32,728 nucleotides of DNA from an uncultured Acetatifactor sp. (GTDB taxonomy: Bacteria > Bacillota > Clostridia > Lachnospirales > Lachnospiraceae): NCBI GenBank assembly GCA_910584435.1, contig CAJUAP010000045.1, positions 1-32,728 on the forward strand, in the 5' to 3' direction. The position numbers were made by a program, and so were the translations under genes. The notes under the pieces are model-generated. The model was not told the DNA's origin. It saw nothing but the letters and a program-made list of their open reading frames with translations, and searched no databases. Of the stretch, positions 23,480-31,766 are shown piece by piece (the first letter of the stretch is position 1; every line of letters starts with the position of its first letter).

Positions 23480-25297
23480 ATGGCTATGAGAATAAGCGGT
23501 CTGATGTCCGGTATGGACACAGAGAGCATTATATCCCAATTGGTGGAGGCCAAGAGGACTAAGGTAAATAAAGCAGTGAAGGCGCAGAAATCCCTGAAGT
23601 ATAAGCAGGATGCATGGAAAACCCTGAATGCGCAGATTAAGAAGCTGCATACCACGGCGTTGAGCAATATGCGTTGGGAAGGTTCCTTTGTTAAGAAGAC
23701 AACTAAAGTATCAAATAACAATAAGGTGTCCGTAATCACCGGTGAGATGGCCATGAACGGCGTGCATAGTCTTAAGGTGAACCAGATGGCTCAATCCGGC
23801 AACCTGACCGGCGGTAAGCTGACAAGGAAAGACGGTGAGGCGGTGACGGGGAATACCATGCTTGGTGAGCTTACCGGTCCTACCTTGGCAGGACAGGGCC
23901 TGATAGTTGTTGAAAACGGTACAGGCGAGAACAGCCGTACTCCTATTACAATGGATGAGACTACTACGATAAGTGATTTTGTGGGAGCACTCAGGTCAGC
24001 AGGGCTGAATGCAAATTTTGATGAGAGTAATGGCAGGATTTATGTTGCTGCTAAGGCTTCCGGTACAGAGAATGATTTCAATATCCGTACGTATCAGAAT
24101 GGGGAGGGAATGTATGACGCAGCCTCCGCGGCAAATGGCTTGCAGATGCTCCAGGCGTTGGGATTGGATTACAGCAATTCTGCCAAAGACAGCATTGAAG
24201 GTATGATTGACGGTGTTAATCTGGCGCTGGATTCCGGTTCCGCATTGAATGGGTGGACTGCAGAATTAAAGATTATGGCGGATAATTTAGGTTTTGTTGA
24301 CAGTAATGGCAAGATTAGAAAAGATTTGACAGATGATGATTATAAGAACCTGGCGATTCAGATGTTAAATGGTACCAGCGGTGTGAGCGACAGCGGGTTG
24401 AAGAACTGGGCAAACCAATGGCTGAACAGAGGCCAGAAGCTGGATGCATCCGATGCCAAGATTACCCTGGACGGTGTGGAGTATTCATCCTCTAAGAATA
24501 CTTTTGAAATCAACGGCCTGACACTGATGGTAAATGCAACAACAGATCCGAATGAAACCATTACCATTACCACAGAGGATGATACTGACGGTATCTATGA
24601 TATGATCAAGAATTTCTTCAAGGAGTATAATTCGCTGATCAATCAGATGGATAAGCTTTATAATGCGGATTCTTCCAAAGGATATGAACCCCTTCTGGAT
24701 GAAGAGAAGGAAGCAATGTCCGAATCCGAGATAGAAGAGTGGGAGACCAAGATTAAAGATTCCATCCTCCGCAAGGACAGTTCCCTGAACACCATTGCCA
24801 GTGAGATGAAGAGAATCATGATGGAAGGTGTGAACATGGCTGAAGAAGGAGAGCCGAAGAAAATGATGTATCTCTCCCAATTCGGTATCAATACCCTGGG
24901 GTATTTCATCGCTGCCGAGAATGAGAAGAATGCTTATCATATCGATGGTGACAGTGATGATGCGGATACTTCCGGCAATGCTGATAAATTGAAGAGTATG
25001 ATCGCCAATGATCCTGATACGGTTGTAAAGTTTTTCACCACTCTTTCCAGAACGCTTTATGACAGGATGACGGAAGTCATGGCCGGTACGGAATACAGTT
25101 CGGCATATACTGCATACGATGACAAGAAAATGCAGCTGGAGTACGATGAGTATACAGTAAAAATAAAAGAATTAGAAGATAAGCTTGCAGATTACGAGGA
25201 TAAGTGGTATGCTAAATTTGCAGCAATGGAAACAGCAATGGCAAAAATGCAGCAGAACGCCAGTGCAGTAACAGCTTTGCTGGGCGGAGGTATGTAA
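23480..25297 (+). CDS. fliD: flagellar filament cap protein FliD
   Basis: A 605-residue filament cap (HAP2), which folds exported flagellin subunits at the tip. The N terminus MAMRISGLMSGMDTESIISQ, KQDAWKTLNAQIKKLHTTAL is the FliD N-terminal domain. TMDETTTISDFVGALRSAGL and GIYDMIKNFFKEYNSLINQM mark later conserved parts. The C terminus (LEDKLADYEDKWYAKFAAME, KMQQNASAVTALLGGG) is the matching coiled coil. ATG 23480 has only a moderate AAGGA site, and an ATG two codons on is a possible alternative. It is followed by fliS and a FliT-like chaperone, the usual order. Confidence 0.95.
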   Translation: MAMRISGLMSGMDTESIISQLVEAKRTKVNKAVKAQKSLKYKQDAWKTLNAQIKKLHTTALSNMRWEGSFVKKTTKVSNNNKVSVITGEMAMNGVHSLKVNQMAQSGNLTGGKLTRKDGEAVTGNTMLGELTGPTLAGQGLIVVENGTGENSRTPITMDETTTISDFVGALRSAGLNANFDESNGRIYVAAKASGTENDFNIRTYQNGEGMYDAASAANGLQMLQALGLDYSNSAKDSIEGMIDGVNLALDSGSALNGWTAELKIMADNLGFVDSNGKIRKDLTDDDYKNLAIQMLNGTSGVSDSGLKNWANQWLNRGQKLDASDAKITLDGVEYSSSKNTFEINGLTLMVNATTDPNETITITTEDDTDGIYDMIKNFFKEYNSLINQMDKLYNADSSKGYEPLLDEEKEAMSESEIEEWETKIKDSILRKDSSLNTIASEMKRIMMEGVNMAEEGEPKKMMYLSQFGINTLGYFIAAENEKNAYHIDGDSDDADTSGNADKLKSMIANDPDTVVKFFTTLSRTLYDRMTEVMAGTEYSSAYTAYDDKKMQLEYDEYTVKIKELEDKLADYEDKWYAKFAAMETAMAKMQQNASAVTALLGGGM

Positions 25298-25356
25298 TCA
25301 TATTGGCATAGCTTTCTGTTCCCAGCCGGGCAAATTATGAAAGGCAGGATGGAATT

Positions 25357-25731
25357 ATGGCATTACCTAACGCGTATGGGCAGTATAATAACAGTAAAAT
25401 TTTGACGGCATCTCCCGCAGAGCTGACATTGATGCTTTATGAAGGGGCAATCAAATTCTGCAATATTGCCATCGTTGCGGTGGAACATAAGGACATTGAG
25501 AAAGCGCATGAGAACATTCGGAAGACAGAGCGCATTATTGACTATTTCCGTCAGACATTGGATATGAGTTATCCGGTGGCAGAGGATTTTGAGCGTGTAT
25601 ATGCTTATTTAAGCCAGCGGCTGGTGGAAGCCAATGTAAAGAAGGAGAAAGAGATACTGGAGGAAGTGAACACGCATCTGCGTTCTATGCGGGATACTTG
25701 GAAGGAAGTTATGAAGAAAAGTAAGGAGTAG
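25357..25731 (+). CDS. fliS: flagellin export chaperone FliS
   Basis: A 124-residue four-helix cytosolic chaperone that binds the flagellin C terminus and stops early polymerisation. The sequence NAYGQYNNSKILTASPAELT, LMLYEGAIKFCNIAI and RIIDYFRQTLDMSYPVAEDF is diagnostic. A GGCAGGA site precedes the ATG. It also can bind FliW in Bacillus, linking it to the nearby fliW-csrA pair. The AAGGAG at its 3' end serves as the ribosome site of the next gene. Confidence 0.96.
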   Translation: MALPNAYGQYNNSKILTASPAELTLMLYEGAIKFCNIAIVAVEHKDIEKAHENIRKTERIIDYFRQTLDMSYPVAEDFERVYAYLSQRLVEANVKKEKEILEEVNTHLRSMRDTWKEVMKKSKE

Positions 25732-25736
25732 AGCCC

Positions 25737-26213
25737 ATGACGGGAAATTACCTGACTCTATTGGAAGAAAGCTTGAAGAGTAAATTGCAGGTTATGGCTG
25801 AGATTCAGGCATATAATCTGCGCCAGCAAGAGATTTTCCAGGCGGATGAGGCGGAACTTGATAAGTTTGATGAGTATATGGCGGAAAAGGAATCCTTGAT
25901 CGAGAGGCTGACTTCCCTGGATAATGGTTTTGAACGGCTCTACCAAAAGGTGGCAGAGGAACTGAAAGAGAACCGTCAGATCTACGCGGAACAGATTAAG
26001 AATCTGCAGAAGCTGATCACGGAAGTGACGGATGCCAGTGTTGCCATTCAGGCACAGGAAGCACGTAATAAGAAGCTGATAGAGGATTATTTCCGAAAAG
26101 AACGTGACGGCATCTGTATGAATCGCAAGACTTCAAAAGCAGCAATTGGCTATTACAAGAATATGAGTAAGTCAGCTGTAGTATTGCCCCAGTTCATGGA
26201 TAGTAAGAAATGA
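25737..26213 (+). CDS. FliT-like / FlgN-like flagellar chaperone
   Basis: A 158-residue, helical protein with no clear signature. It starts MTGNYLTLLEESLKSKLQVM and continues with amphipathic helices (FDEYMAEKESLIERLTSLDN, LYQKVAEELKENRQIYAEQI), then a basic tail (RKTSKAAIGYYKNM). This fits the FliT position (fliD-fliS-fliT) and helical style. FliT in other bacteria is the FliD chaperone. Its start lies 5 bases after the fliS stop and uses AAGGAG that overlaps the fliS end, so translation is coupled. A second FlgN-type protein is the alternative reading. Confidence 0.75.
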   Translation: MTGNYLTLLEESLKSKLQVMAEIQAYNLRQQEIFQADEAELDKFDEYMAEKESLIERLTSLDNGFERLYQKVAEELKENRQIYAEQIKNLQKLITEVTDASVAIQAQEARNKKLIEDYFRKERDGICMNRKTSKAAIGYYKNMSKSAVVLPQFMDSKK

Positions 26214-26223
26214 AGACGGGATA

Positions 26224-26266
26224 GAATCGAAAGTTCCGCAGCTTTCGCTGTGGAATTTTCGATTTT
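26224..26266 (+). terminator. terminator-like hairpin after the fliD-fliS operon
   Basis: 26224-26242 pairs almost continuously with 26247-26265 (about 19 pairs, a few G-U) around a TTTC loop. The downstream strand ends in ATTTTC and AT-rich DNA. It separates the chaperone gene from the first flagellin promoter. Confidence 0.65.
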
Positions 26267-26301
26267 CAAAATTAGATTTTCAAAAAATATTTTCTTCCGA
26301 C

Positions 26302-26329
26302 TAAAGTATTGAAAAAATGTGTCCGATAT
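26302..26329 (+). promoter_or_regulatory. sigma-D (sigma-28) promoter for flagellin gene 1
   Basis: TAAAGTAT (26302-26309), a 12-base spacer and TCCGATAT (26322-26329) match sigma-28 promoters. It is about 140 bases before the flagellin start and lies after the terminator-like hairpin. Confidence 0.8.
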
Positions 26330-26430
26330 AATATGCAGGGAAGTAAACAGGAGGTTTACTGATTATTTGCTGTTACGGCAGCAGAACTGGCCGGACAATA
26401 AATGAAATAGATTAAAAAGCAAGATGCGAC

Positions 26431-26461
26431 AGCCGCAAGGAGGCAGCTTTTTTCAAGGAGG
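26431..26461 (+). promoter_or_regulatory. CsrA-type leader of flagellin gene 1 (GGA hairpin plus Shine-Dalgarno)
   Basis: AGCCGC (26431-26436) pairs with GCAGCT (26443-26448) with one C-A mismatch, leaving the hexaloop AAGGAG. A T run follows, then AAGGAGG (26455-26461), the Shine-Dalgarno of the gene. The two GGA motifs are 18 bases apart, fitting one CsrA dimer bridging both. Confidence 0.6.
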
Positions 26462-26470
26462 AATTGGAGT

Positions 26471-27778
26471 ATGATAGTAAAACATAATCTCACGGCGATG
26501 AATTCTAACAGAATGTTAGGTATGACAACAGCTTCTCAGGCGAAAGCTACGGAGAAGTTATCTTCCGGTTACAAGATTAACCGAGCTGCTGATGATGCGG
26601 CAGGACTTGCAATCAGTGAGAAGATGAGAAAGCAGATCAGAGGTCTGACACAGGCGTCACTGAATGCACAGGATGGTGTCAGCGCAGTGCAGACAGCGGA
26701 CGGTGCATTGCATGAAGTTCATGATATGATTCAGAGAATGACAGAGTTATCCGTAAAGGCTGCAAACGGTACGCTTTCTGTATCTGATAGAGATGCGATT
26801 CAGCTGGAAGTGAATCAGCTGGTGAGCGAGATCGACAGAGTTTCAACTACATCCAAATTTAATGAGACATATCTGCTGAGAGGCGCAAGCGGCGGAGAGG
26901 CAGGAAAGCTTACGTACAGCATGGCGTCAAAAGGATTATCACCGGAGTTTGATGCCTATGGCCCTATTAATGCACAGACAGGCACAATGGGTGTTACCCA
27001 GGCTGCGGCATTTGCAGGAGCTGCGACCATTGCTACGAATCTGGGACTTTCTGCGAAAGCAGCAGCAACAACAGAATATACGGCAAAGGCATTTGGCCCC
27101 ATCGGCACCACGCCCGGAACCATTTATGTATTGGTGGAGAGCACGAAGCCGACAGGTACAGTGGCAAAGATGAATGCAAGTGAGATTGCAAAGGACATTA
27201 ATTCCAATCCTGCAAATACCAGCCCTGTATATAAGGCATTTACCGGAATGGATCAGCTCACATCAGCTTTGAAGGCTGACTATGGTGAGGATATCAGAAA
27301 TGTCAGCACCTTTATCAACAGTAACAAGGAGATTGAGCTGAAGATAGAGACCTTTGCGGATATCAATGATGCAATTGATCTGAGCCTTCATGTCGGTGCG
27401 GACTCCGATAATGAGAACAAGATTTATATGAATCTGCAGAACCTGAGTGCAAGAGGTCTGGGGTTGAACGGTCTGGATGTGAGCGGCGATACAGGTAAGG
27501 CTGCAACCCGTGCGATTGACGTTGTTGCGGAAGCACTGCAGAAGGTATCTGCACAGAGAGCTTCCCTGGGTGCAATTCAGAACAGACTTGAGCATACAAT
27601 CAACAACCTGGATAATATTGTTGAGAATACAACCGCAGCAGAGAGTGCAATCCGTGATACGGATATGGCTACGCAGATGGTGGAATACTCCAACAACAAT
27701 ATTCTTGCTCAGGCAGGCCAGTCAATGCTTGCTCAGGCAAACCAGGCAACATCCGGCGTATTGTCACTGCTTCAGTAA
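26471..27778 (+). CDS. fliC: flagellin, copy 1
   Basis: A 435-residue major filament subunit, exported unfolded. The conserved N-terminal D0/D1 (about 1-140) reads MIVKHNLTAMNSNRMLGMTT, KINRAADDAAGLAISEKMRK and IQRMTELSVKAANGT, and contains the TLR5 region. The C-terminal D1/D0 (about 345-435) includes LEHTINNLDNIVENTTAAES, AIRDTDMATQMVEYSNNNIL and ends SGVLSLLQ. The about 200 residues between them are variable and Ala/Thr-rich, a likely surface and glycosylation region. It has its own sigma-D promoter, a CsrA-type leader and a strong terminator, so it is a separate unit. Confidence 0.97.
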   Translation: MIVKHNLTAMNSNRMLGMTTASQAKATEKLSSGYKINRAADDAAGLAISEKMRKQIRGLTQASLNAQDGVSAVQTADGALHEVHDMIQRMTELSVKAANGTLSVSDRDAIQLEVNQLVSEIDRVSTTSKFNETYLLRGASGGEAGKLTYSMASKGLSPEFDAYGPINAQTGTMGVTQAAAFAGAATIATNLGLSAKAAATTEYTAKAFGPIGTTPGTIYVLVESTKPTGTVAKMNASEIAKDINSNPANTSPVYKAFTGMDQLTSALKADYGEDIRNVSTFINSNKEIELKIETFADINDAIDLSLHVGADSDNENKIYMNLQNLSARGLGLNGLDVSGDTGKAATRAIDVVAEALQKVSAQRASLGAIQNRLEHTINNLDNIVENTTAAESAIRDTDMATQMVEYSNNNILAQAGQSMLAQANQATSGVLSLLQ

Positions 27779-27794
27779 TTGTATTAATTATAGT

Positions 27795-27838
27795 AAAAAA
27801 GCGCTGCCAGCAGTTTTATGTCTGGCAGCGCTTTTTTT
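27795..27838 (+). terminator. Rho-independent terminator of flagellin gene 1
   Basis: GCGCTGCCAG (27801-27810) pairs with CTGGCAGCGC (27822-27831), flanked by six A upstream and seven T downstream. It is a textbook strong terminator, effective on either strand. Confidence 0.95.
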
Positions 27839-27974
27839 AAACATAAGATTGTCTTCTGTATGGTTATCACAAGGAAAAAGGATTTACTGTTGTGACATTT
27901 GACAGAAAGCTGAAAAACGATTGGGTGATGCTTGAGACAAGAAAAAAATATTTTCAAAAATCACAAAAAAAGGC

Positions 27975-28001
27975 TAAAGTAATTACAAATCGCACCGATA
28001 T
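27975..28001 (+). promoter_or_regulatory. sigma-D (sigma-28) promoter for flagellin gene 2
   Basis: TAAAGTAA (27975-27982), 11 bases and ACCGATAT (27994-28001) match sigma-28. The leader to the start codon is about 190 bases. The 415-base gap between the flagellins holds this promoter, the terminator before it and the CsrA-type hairpin; I see no gene there. Confidence 0.8.
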
Positions 28002-28153
28002 ACTTAGTAGGTAAAGCAAAGAACAGAACAGAACAGTATTTGTTCAGGCTTATCTTCGGAAGCTCCGGAGCAATACGCACGATTGCAAAGGAATAACCGT
28101 TTCGACCTGCCGGAATATGAACGTGCGAATCATAGGATGGGCAGGCGCAAATA

Positions 28154-28185
28154 GCCGCATGGAAGCGGCATCATATTCAAGGAGG
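28154..28185 (+). promoter_or_regulatory. CsrA-type leader of flagellin gene 2 (GGA hairpin plus Shine-Dalgarno)
   Basis: GCCGC (28154-28158) and GCGGC (28165-28169) form a perfect 5-bp stem with the hexaloop ATGGAA, which shows GGA in the loop. AAGGAGG (28179-28185) is the Shine-Dalgarno. The two GGA motifs are 20 bases apart, the geometry of the dual CsrA site in the Bacillus hag leader. Confidence 0.7.
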
Positions 28186-28193
28186 AATGAATT

Positions 28194-29435
28194 ATGGTAG
28201 TACAACACAATCTAACAGCTATGAACTCTAACAGAATGCTTGGCTTGACCACAGCATCACAGGCTAAGGCTACTGAGAAGTTGTCTTCCGGCTACAGGAT
28301 CAACCGTGCAGCAGATGATGCCGCAGGCTTGGCTATTTCCGAGAAGATGAGAAAGCAGATCAGAGGACTTACACAGGCTTCTACAAACGCACAGGATGGT
28401 ATCAGTGCAGTGCAGACCGCAGAAGGTGCTTTGACAGAAGTTCATGATATGCTGCAGAGAATGAATGAGCTGGCAGTTAAGTCCGCAAACGGCACACAGT
28501 CCGAGAGCGACAGAAATGCAATCCAGAGCGAAATTGACCAGTTGGTAACAGAAATTGACCGTGTATCTACTACGACCAAGTTCAATGAGACCTATTTGTT
28601 GAAAGGTAACAACGGCGGTGATGTTGGTAAGTTGACCTATAGTACTGCAAATGCAGCATTGTCCAGCAAGTTTGGCGCTGTTTCTCAGTCAACAGGTACT
28701 ATTTCAGGCATGAGCCTTACAAAGAGTACTGCAACAATCGGCAATACCACTTATGTGGTACAGACCTTTACAGTTAGCGGCGGCAGCACATATCAGTTCA
28801 TTTCCAGCACTTCTGTGAAGAGCGGAGCAGGTGCTTCCGTTACCAAGTTGAACGTAAGCGAAGTTGTGAAGCAGCTGAATACCGGCAGTGTTCAGGCATT
28901 CTCTAACATTGACGATATGACTTCTGCAATCAAGCGTGATTACGGCGATGATATCAAGTCCATTTCTACTTATGTAGACGGAAGCGTTACCAATCTGAAG
29001 ATTGAGACCTTCGCAGACTTGAATGATGCTATTGACTTGAGTCTGCATGTAGGTGCTGATTCTTCCAGCGATAACAAGATTACTCTGAACATCAATCAGA
29101 TGAGTGCAAGAGGACTTGGCGTGAATGGTTTGAATGTAGCAGGTTTGACCGGCGACAATGCAACAAGAGCTATTGATACAATTGCTGACGCATTGGCTAA
29201 GGTTTCCAGCCAGAGAGCTACGCTTGGTGCCGTACAGAACAGATTGGAGCACACAATCAACAACTTGGATAACATTGTTGAGAATACCACCGCAGCAGAG
29301 AGCGCAATCCGTGATACGGATATGGCTACGCAGATGGTTACTTACTCTAACAATAATATCCTTGCTCAGGCAGGTCAGGCAATGTTGGCACAGTCCAACC
29401 AGACCAACCAGGGTGTTCTGTCACTGTTAGGCTAA
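28194..29435 (+). CDS. fliC: flagellin, copy 2
   Basis: A 413-residue flagellin closely related to copy 1 at both ends: MVVQHNLTAMNSNRMLGLTT, KATEKLSSGYRINRAADDAA, then LEHTINNLDNIVENTTAAES and GVLSLLG. The central part (about 145-310) differs and is very rich in Ser and Thr (for example SGGSTYQFISSTSVKSGAGA), good acceptors for O-linked sugars. Codon choice looks different from neighbouring genes, with many TTG, GCA and AAG, as expected of a very highly expressed gene; this is a by-eye impression. It has its own sigma-D promoter, CsrA-type leader and terminator, and lies directly before the glycosyltransferase genes. Confidence 0.97.
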   Translation: MVVQHNLTAMNSNRMLGLTTASQAKATEKLSSGYRINRAADDAAGLAISEKMRKQIRGLTQASTNAQDGISAVQTAEGALTEVHDMLQRMNELAVKSANGTQSESDRNAIQSEIDQLVTEIDRVSTTTKFNETYLLKGNNGGDVGKLTYSTANAALSSKFGAVSQSTGTISGMSLTKSTATIGNTTYVVQTFTVSGGSTYQFISSTSVKSGAGASVTKLNVSEVVKQLNTGSVQAFSNIDDMTSAIKRDYGDDIKSISTYVDGSVTNLKIETFADLNDAIDLSLHVGADSSSDNKITLNINQMSARGLGVNGLNVAGLTGDNATRAIDTIADALAKVSSQRATLGAVQNRLEHTINNLDNIVENTTAAESAIRDTDMATQMVTYSNNNILAQAGQAMLAQSNQTNQGVLSLLG

Positions 29436-29471
29436 TAGCATAACCAGGTAACCATATGGAATAAAGGAAGA

Positions 29472-29499
29472 GGGAGATGCTTCGGTATCTCCCTTTTTT
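29472..29499 (+). terminator. Rho-independent terminator of flagellin gene 2
   Basis: GGGAGATGC (29472-29480), the tetraloop TTCG and GTATCTCCC (29485-29493) make a stem closed by C(UUCG)G, one of the most stable RNA tetraloops, followed by six T. Confidence 0.95.
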
Positions 29500-29500
29500 A

Positions 29501-29529
29501 TTGCCATTGGAATGGAAATGAGTTATGAT
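29501..29529 (+). promoter_or_regulatory. sigma-A promoter for the glycosyltransferase pair
   Basis: TTGCCA (29501-29506), a 17-base spacer and TATGAT (29524-29529) lie between the flagellin 2 terminator and the first glycosyltransferase, so these genes appear not to depend on sigma-D. Confidence 0.65.
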
Positions 29530-29560
29530 AGAACTATTGACAGAGTTGGGAGGAATGATT

Positions 29561-31762
29561 ATGAGTAAGCAGATTCTTTTGACCATATCAATCTTGATAT
29601 CGGACAGGCCGGATACAGTGCGTAAATGTCTGGATTCTGTGCAGCCCTTGCTGAAGGCAGTTCCGTCAGAGCTTATTTTGACGGATACGGGGTGTGGAGA
29701 GCAGGTGCGCAGTATCATAGAAGAGTATACGGATCACATTATCCGGTTTCAGTGGTGCAATGATTTTGCAAAGGCGAGAAATGCAGGTTTAAAACAGGCA
29801 AAGGGGAAATGGTTTCTTTTTGTGGATGATGATGAATGGTTTGAAGATACAACGGAAATTATTCATTTCTTTAATTCCGGGGAGTATAAGCAATATGGTA
29901 TAGGAGGATATTATCAGCGGAATTACGGCAACAGAGAGGGAACCATATATTCTGATTTGCTGGTGGGGCGTATGACCCGGCTGGAGCCGGATGTTAAGTT
30001 TGTGTATTCCATTCATGAGTGTTTTAACCGCGTGGTGGGCAAGGTAAAAAAATTTAATGTATTTGTGCATCATTACGGTTATGTATATGATACAAAGGAG
30101 GCGCTGCATGCCCATGCCAGGCGCAATATTGAGCCTCTGCTCAGGGAGCTGAAAGCTGCCCCCAATGATATGAAGCTTGCCCTGCAGTTGACGCAGGAAT
30201 ATAATGTGATTGATGAATATGAGAAATCTATAGAAGTAGCCAGGGAGGCCATAGAGATTGCGAAGAAAGGACCCATAGAAAATGATTTCTGCCTTGCTTC
30301 GCTATATACCAATGTGGTTCTGGGCCTGATGGATTTGTGGCGTTTTCAGGAGGGAATTGCAGTAGGAGAAGAGTATCTGCAGCTGGATATACTGGATCCT
30401 ATGGCAAAGGCATTAATTGCGGTCAGAATGACTTCCGCTTATATGCGTGAAGGTGAGATTGATAAATGCTATGCACTGACACAATATTATTGGAAGGTGT
30501 ACCATGATTATGTGCGGGATGATGAAAAGTTTATTACTTATATTACCAATATTACCTGTTCTTCCTTTGAGCCATATAACAGAAGTATTATTTTGGGAAA
30601 CGGTGTGAATGCAGCGGTTCTGATGGGAAAGGAAGACATCGCCTGGGAGTGGTTTCAGGCCATGGAGATTGAAGAACATGTTGTGCACATAGAGCCGGAA
30701 ATGGTGAAAGCCGTTGCGGAGAAGCTGCCGGAAGGGAGCAGCAAAGCCAGGGAATATTATACGGAGATGTGTAATGTATTCCTGAGACGGGAGGATATGA
30801 AATTCTTCATCACAGATGTGATCATTGCCAGATGCAGACAGGGAGCCGCCTGGGAGGATAAGGTACGCCTGGCTGCGGCATACAGGGATTGTGTGATGGA
30901 GCATCCGTTCCGGAAGATAATCGAGACTGCCGTGTTGATTTGTGCCAGGGATGCAGGAGAGGATTATGACAGGGCACAGGCAGGGCAGACAGCGGCCTGG
31001 TTCTGGACTCATATGGCTAACCATATGACATTGATGAAGGATTTTGATTTTGTAAAAATGGAAGAGCATCTGGGGCTGGTTCCGGGGCAGATACTGGAGA
31101 AGATTCCATTCTATGTATGGCAGAAAGAGCTGACTGCATATTTCAGCCATTATTCCAGGGAGGAAGCAGTTTGGTGGACGGAAAAGTTTGCAGCTTATCT
31201 TCCGGAGAACAGCATGGTAATGCTGCTGTGGAAGGCATTTGCAGGAATCTACGATGCAATTGGAGAAGCCGGTTCCGAGGGCGCATCCATGGAAGTTATT
31301 TTGTCCGGGGTAAGGGAATATGCGGACAGCCGTATTGCCATATGTGAACAGATCTACAGACCTGAGATTCTGCAGAATAAGAGGGATGTACTGACGGAAG
31401 AGGATCAGGCTGCGTATCGGCTTGTGGCTTTGGAAGAGCAGATTAAGGCAGGAGCTTATGGCAGCGCTGTGGAGGAAGTGAAGGAACTTCGGGAGCTGCT
31501 ACCGGGATTAAATCCTTTGATGAAATGCTATTTAGAGTGGCTGAGTGATAAAATGAAGGAACAGGAGAAGGAGAAGAAGGCGGCAGCCAATGAATTTCAG
31601 GTATTGTCGGTAGGAGTAAAACTGAAGATCCGGCAGTTGATGACGGCAGGGAATTATGAGGCGGCTCTGGCAGTGGCCAGACAGCTGCATGCTCTGATGC
31701 CGGATGACGAGGAACTGCTGCGGCAGATTGAGAAACTGGAAGGAATACTGCAGGGAGGCTGA
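29561..31762 (+). CDS. GT2-family glycosyltransferase with TPR-like C-terminal region
   Basis: A 733-residue cytosolic enzyme. The first about 230 residues are a GT-A domain: ILLTISILISDRPDTVRKCL, LILTDTGCGEQ, FQWCNDFAKARNAGLKQAKG, and the metal/nucleotide-sugar site FLFVDDDEWFED. FVHHYGYVYDT is a later conserved point. The remaining about 500 residues are helical and repeat-like (AKALIAVRMTSAYMREGEID), as in TPR proteins. ATG 29561 is set by GGGAGG at 29548-29553; an ATG at 29555 is too close. A closely related gene follows 4 bases on. The position after two flagellin genes points to flagellin O-glycosylation, which is inference; the sugar is unknown. Confidence 0.88.
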   Translation: MSKQILLTISILISDRPDTVRKCLDSVQPLLKAVPSELILTDTGCGEQVRSIIEEYTDHIIRFQWCNDFAKARNAGLKQAKGKWFLFVDDDEWFEDTTEIIHFFNSGEYKQYGIGGYYQRNYGNREGTIYSDLLVGRMTRLEPDVKFVYSIHECFNRVVGKVKKFNVFVHHYGYVYDTKEALHAHARRNIEPLLRELKAAPNDMKLALQLTQEYNVIDEYEKSIEVAREAIEIAKKGPIENDFCLASLYTNVVLGLMDLWRFQEGIAVGEEYLQLDILDPMAKALIAVRMTSAYMREGEIDKCYALTQYYWKVYHDYVRDDEKFITYITNITCSSFEPYNRSIILGNGVNAAVLMGKEDIAWEWFQAMEIEEHVVHIEPEMVKAVAEKLPEGSSKAREYYTEMCNVFLRREDMKFFITDVIIARCRQGAAWEDKVRLAAAYRDCVMEHPFRKIIETAVLICARDAGEDYDRAQAGQTAAWFWTHMANHMTLMKDFDFVKMEEHLGLVPGQILEKIPFYVWQKELTAYFSHYSREEAVWWTEKFAAYLPENSMVMLLWKAFAGIYDAIGEAGSEGASMEVILSGVREYADSRIAICEQIYRPEILQNKRDVLTEEDQAAYRLVALEEQIKAGAYGSAVEEVKELRELLPGLNPLMKCYLEWLSDKMKEQEKEKKAAANEFQVLSVGVKLKIRQLMTAGNYEAALAVARQLHALMPDDEELLRQIEKLEGILQGG

Positions 31763-31766
31763 AAGT

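Noticed and set aside
27510..27902. 130-codon open frame on the plus strand over the end of flagellin 1
   Set aside because: Out of frame with the conserved flagellin C terminus and runs through its terminator; Arg/Leu-rich shadow.
30413..31150. 245-codon open frame on the minus strand
   Set aside because: Antisense to the first glycosyltransferase; His/Cys/Pro-rich shadow composition.
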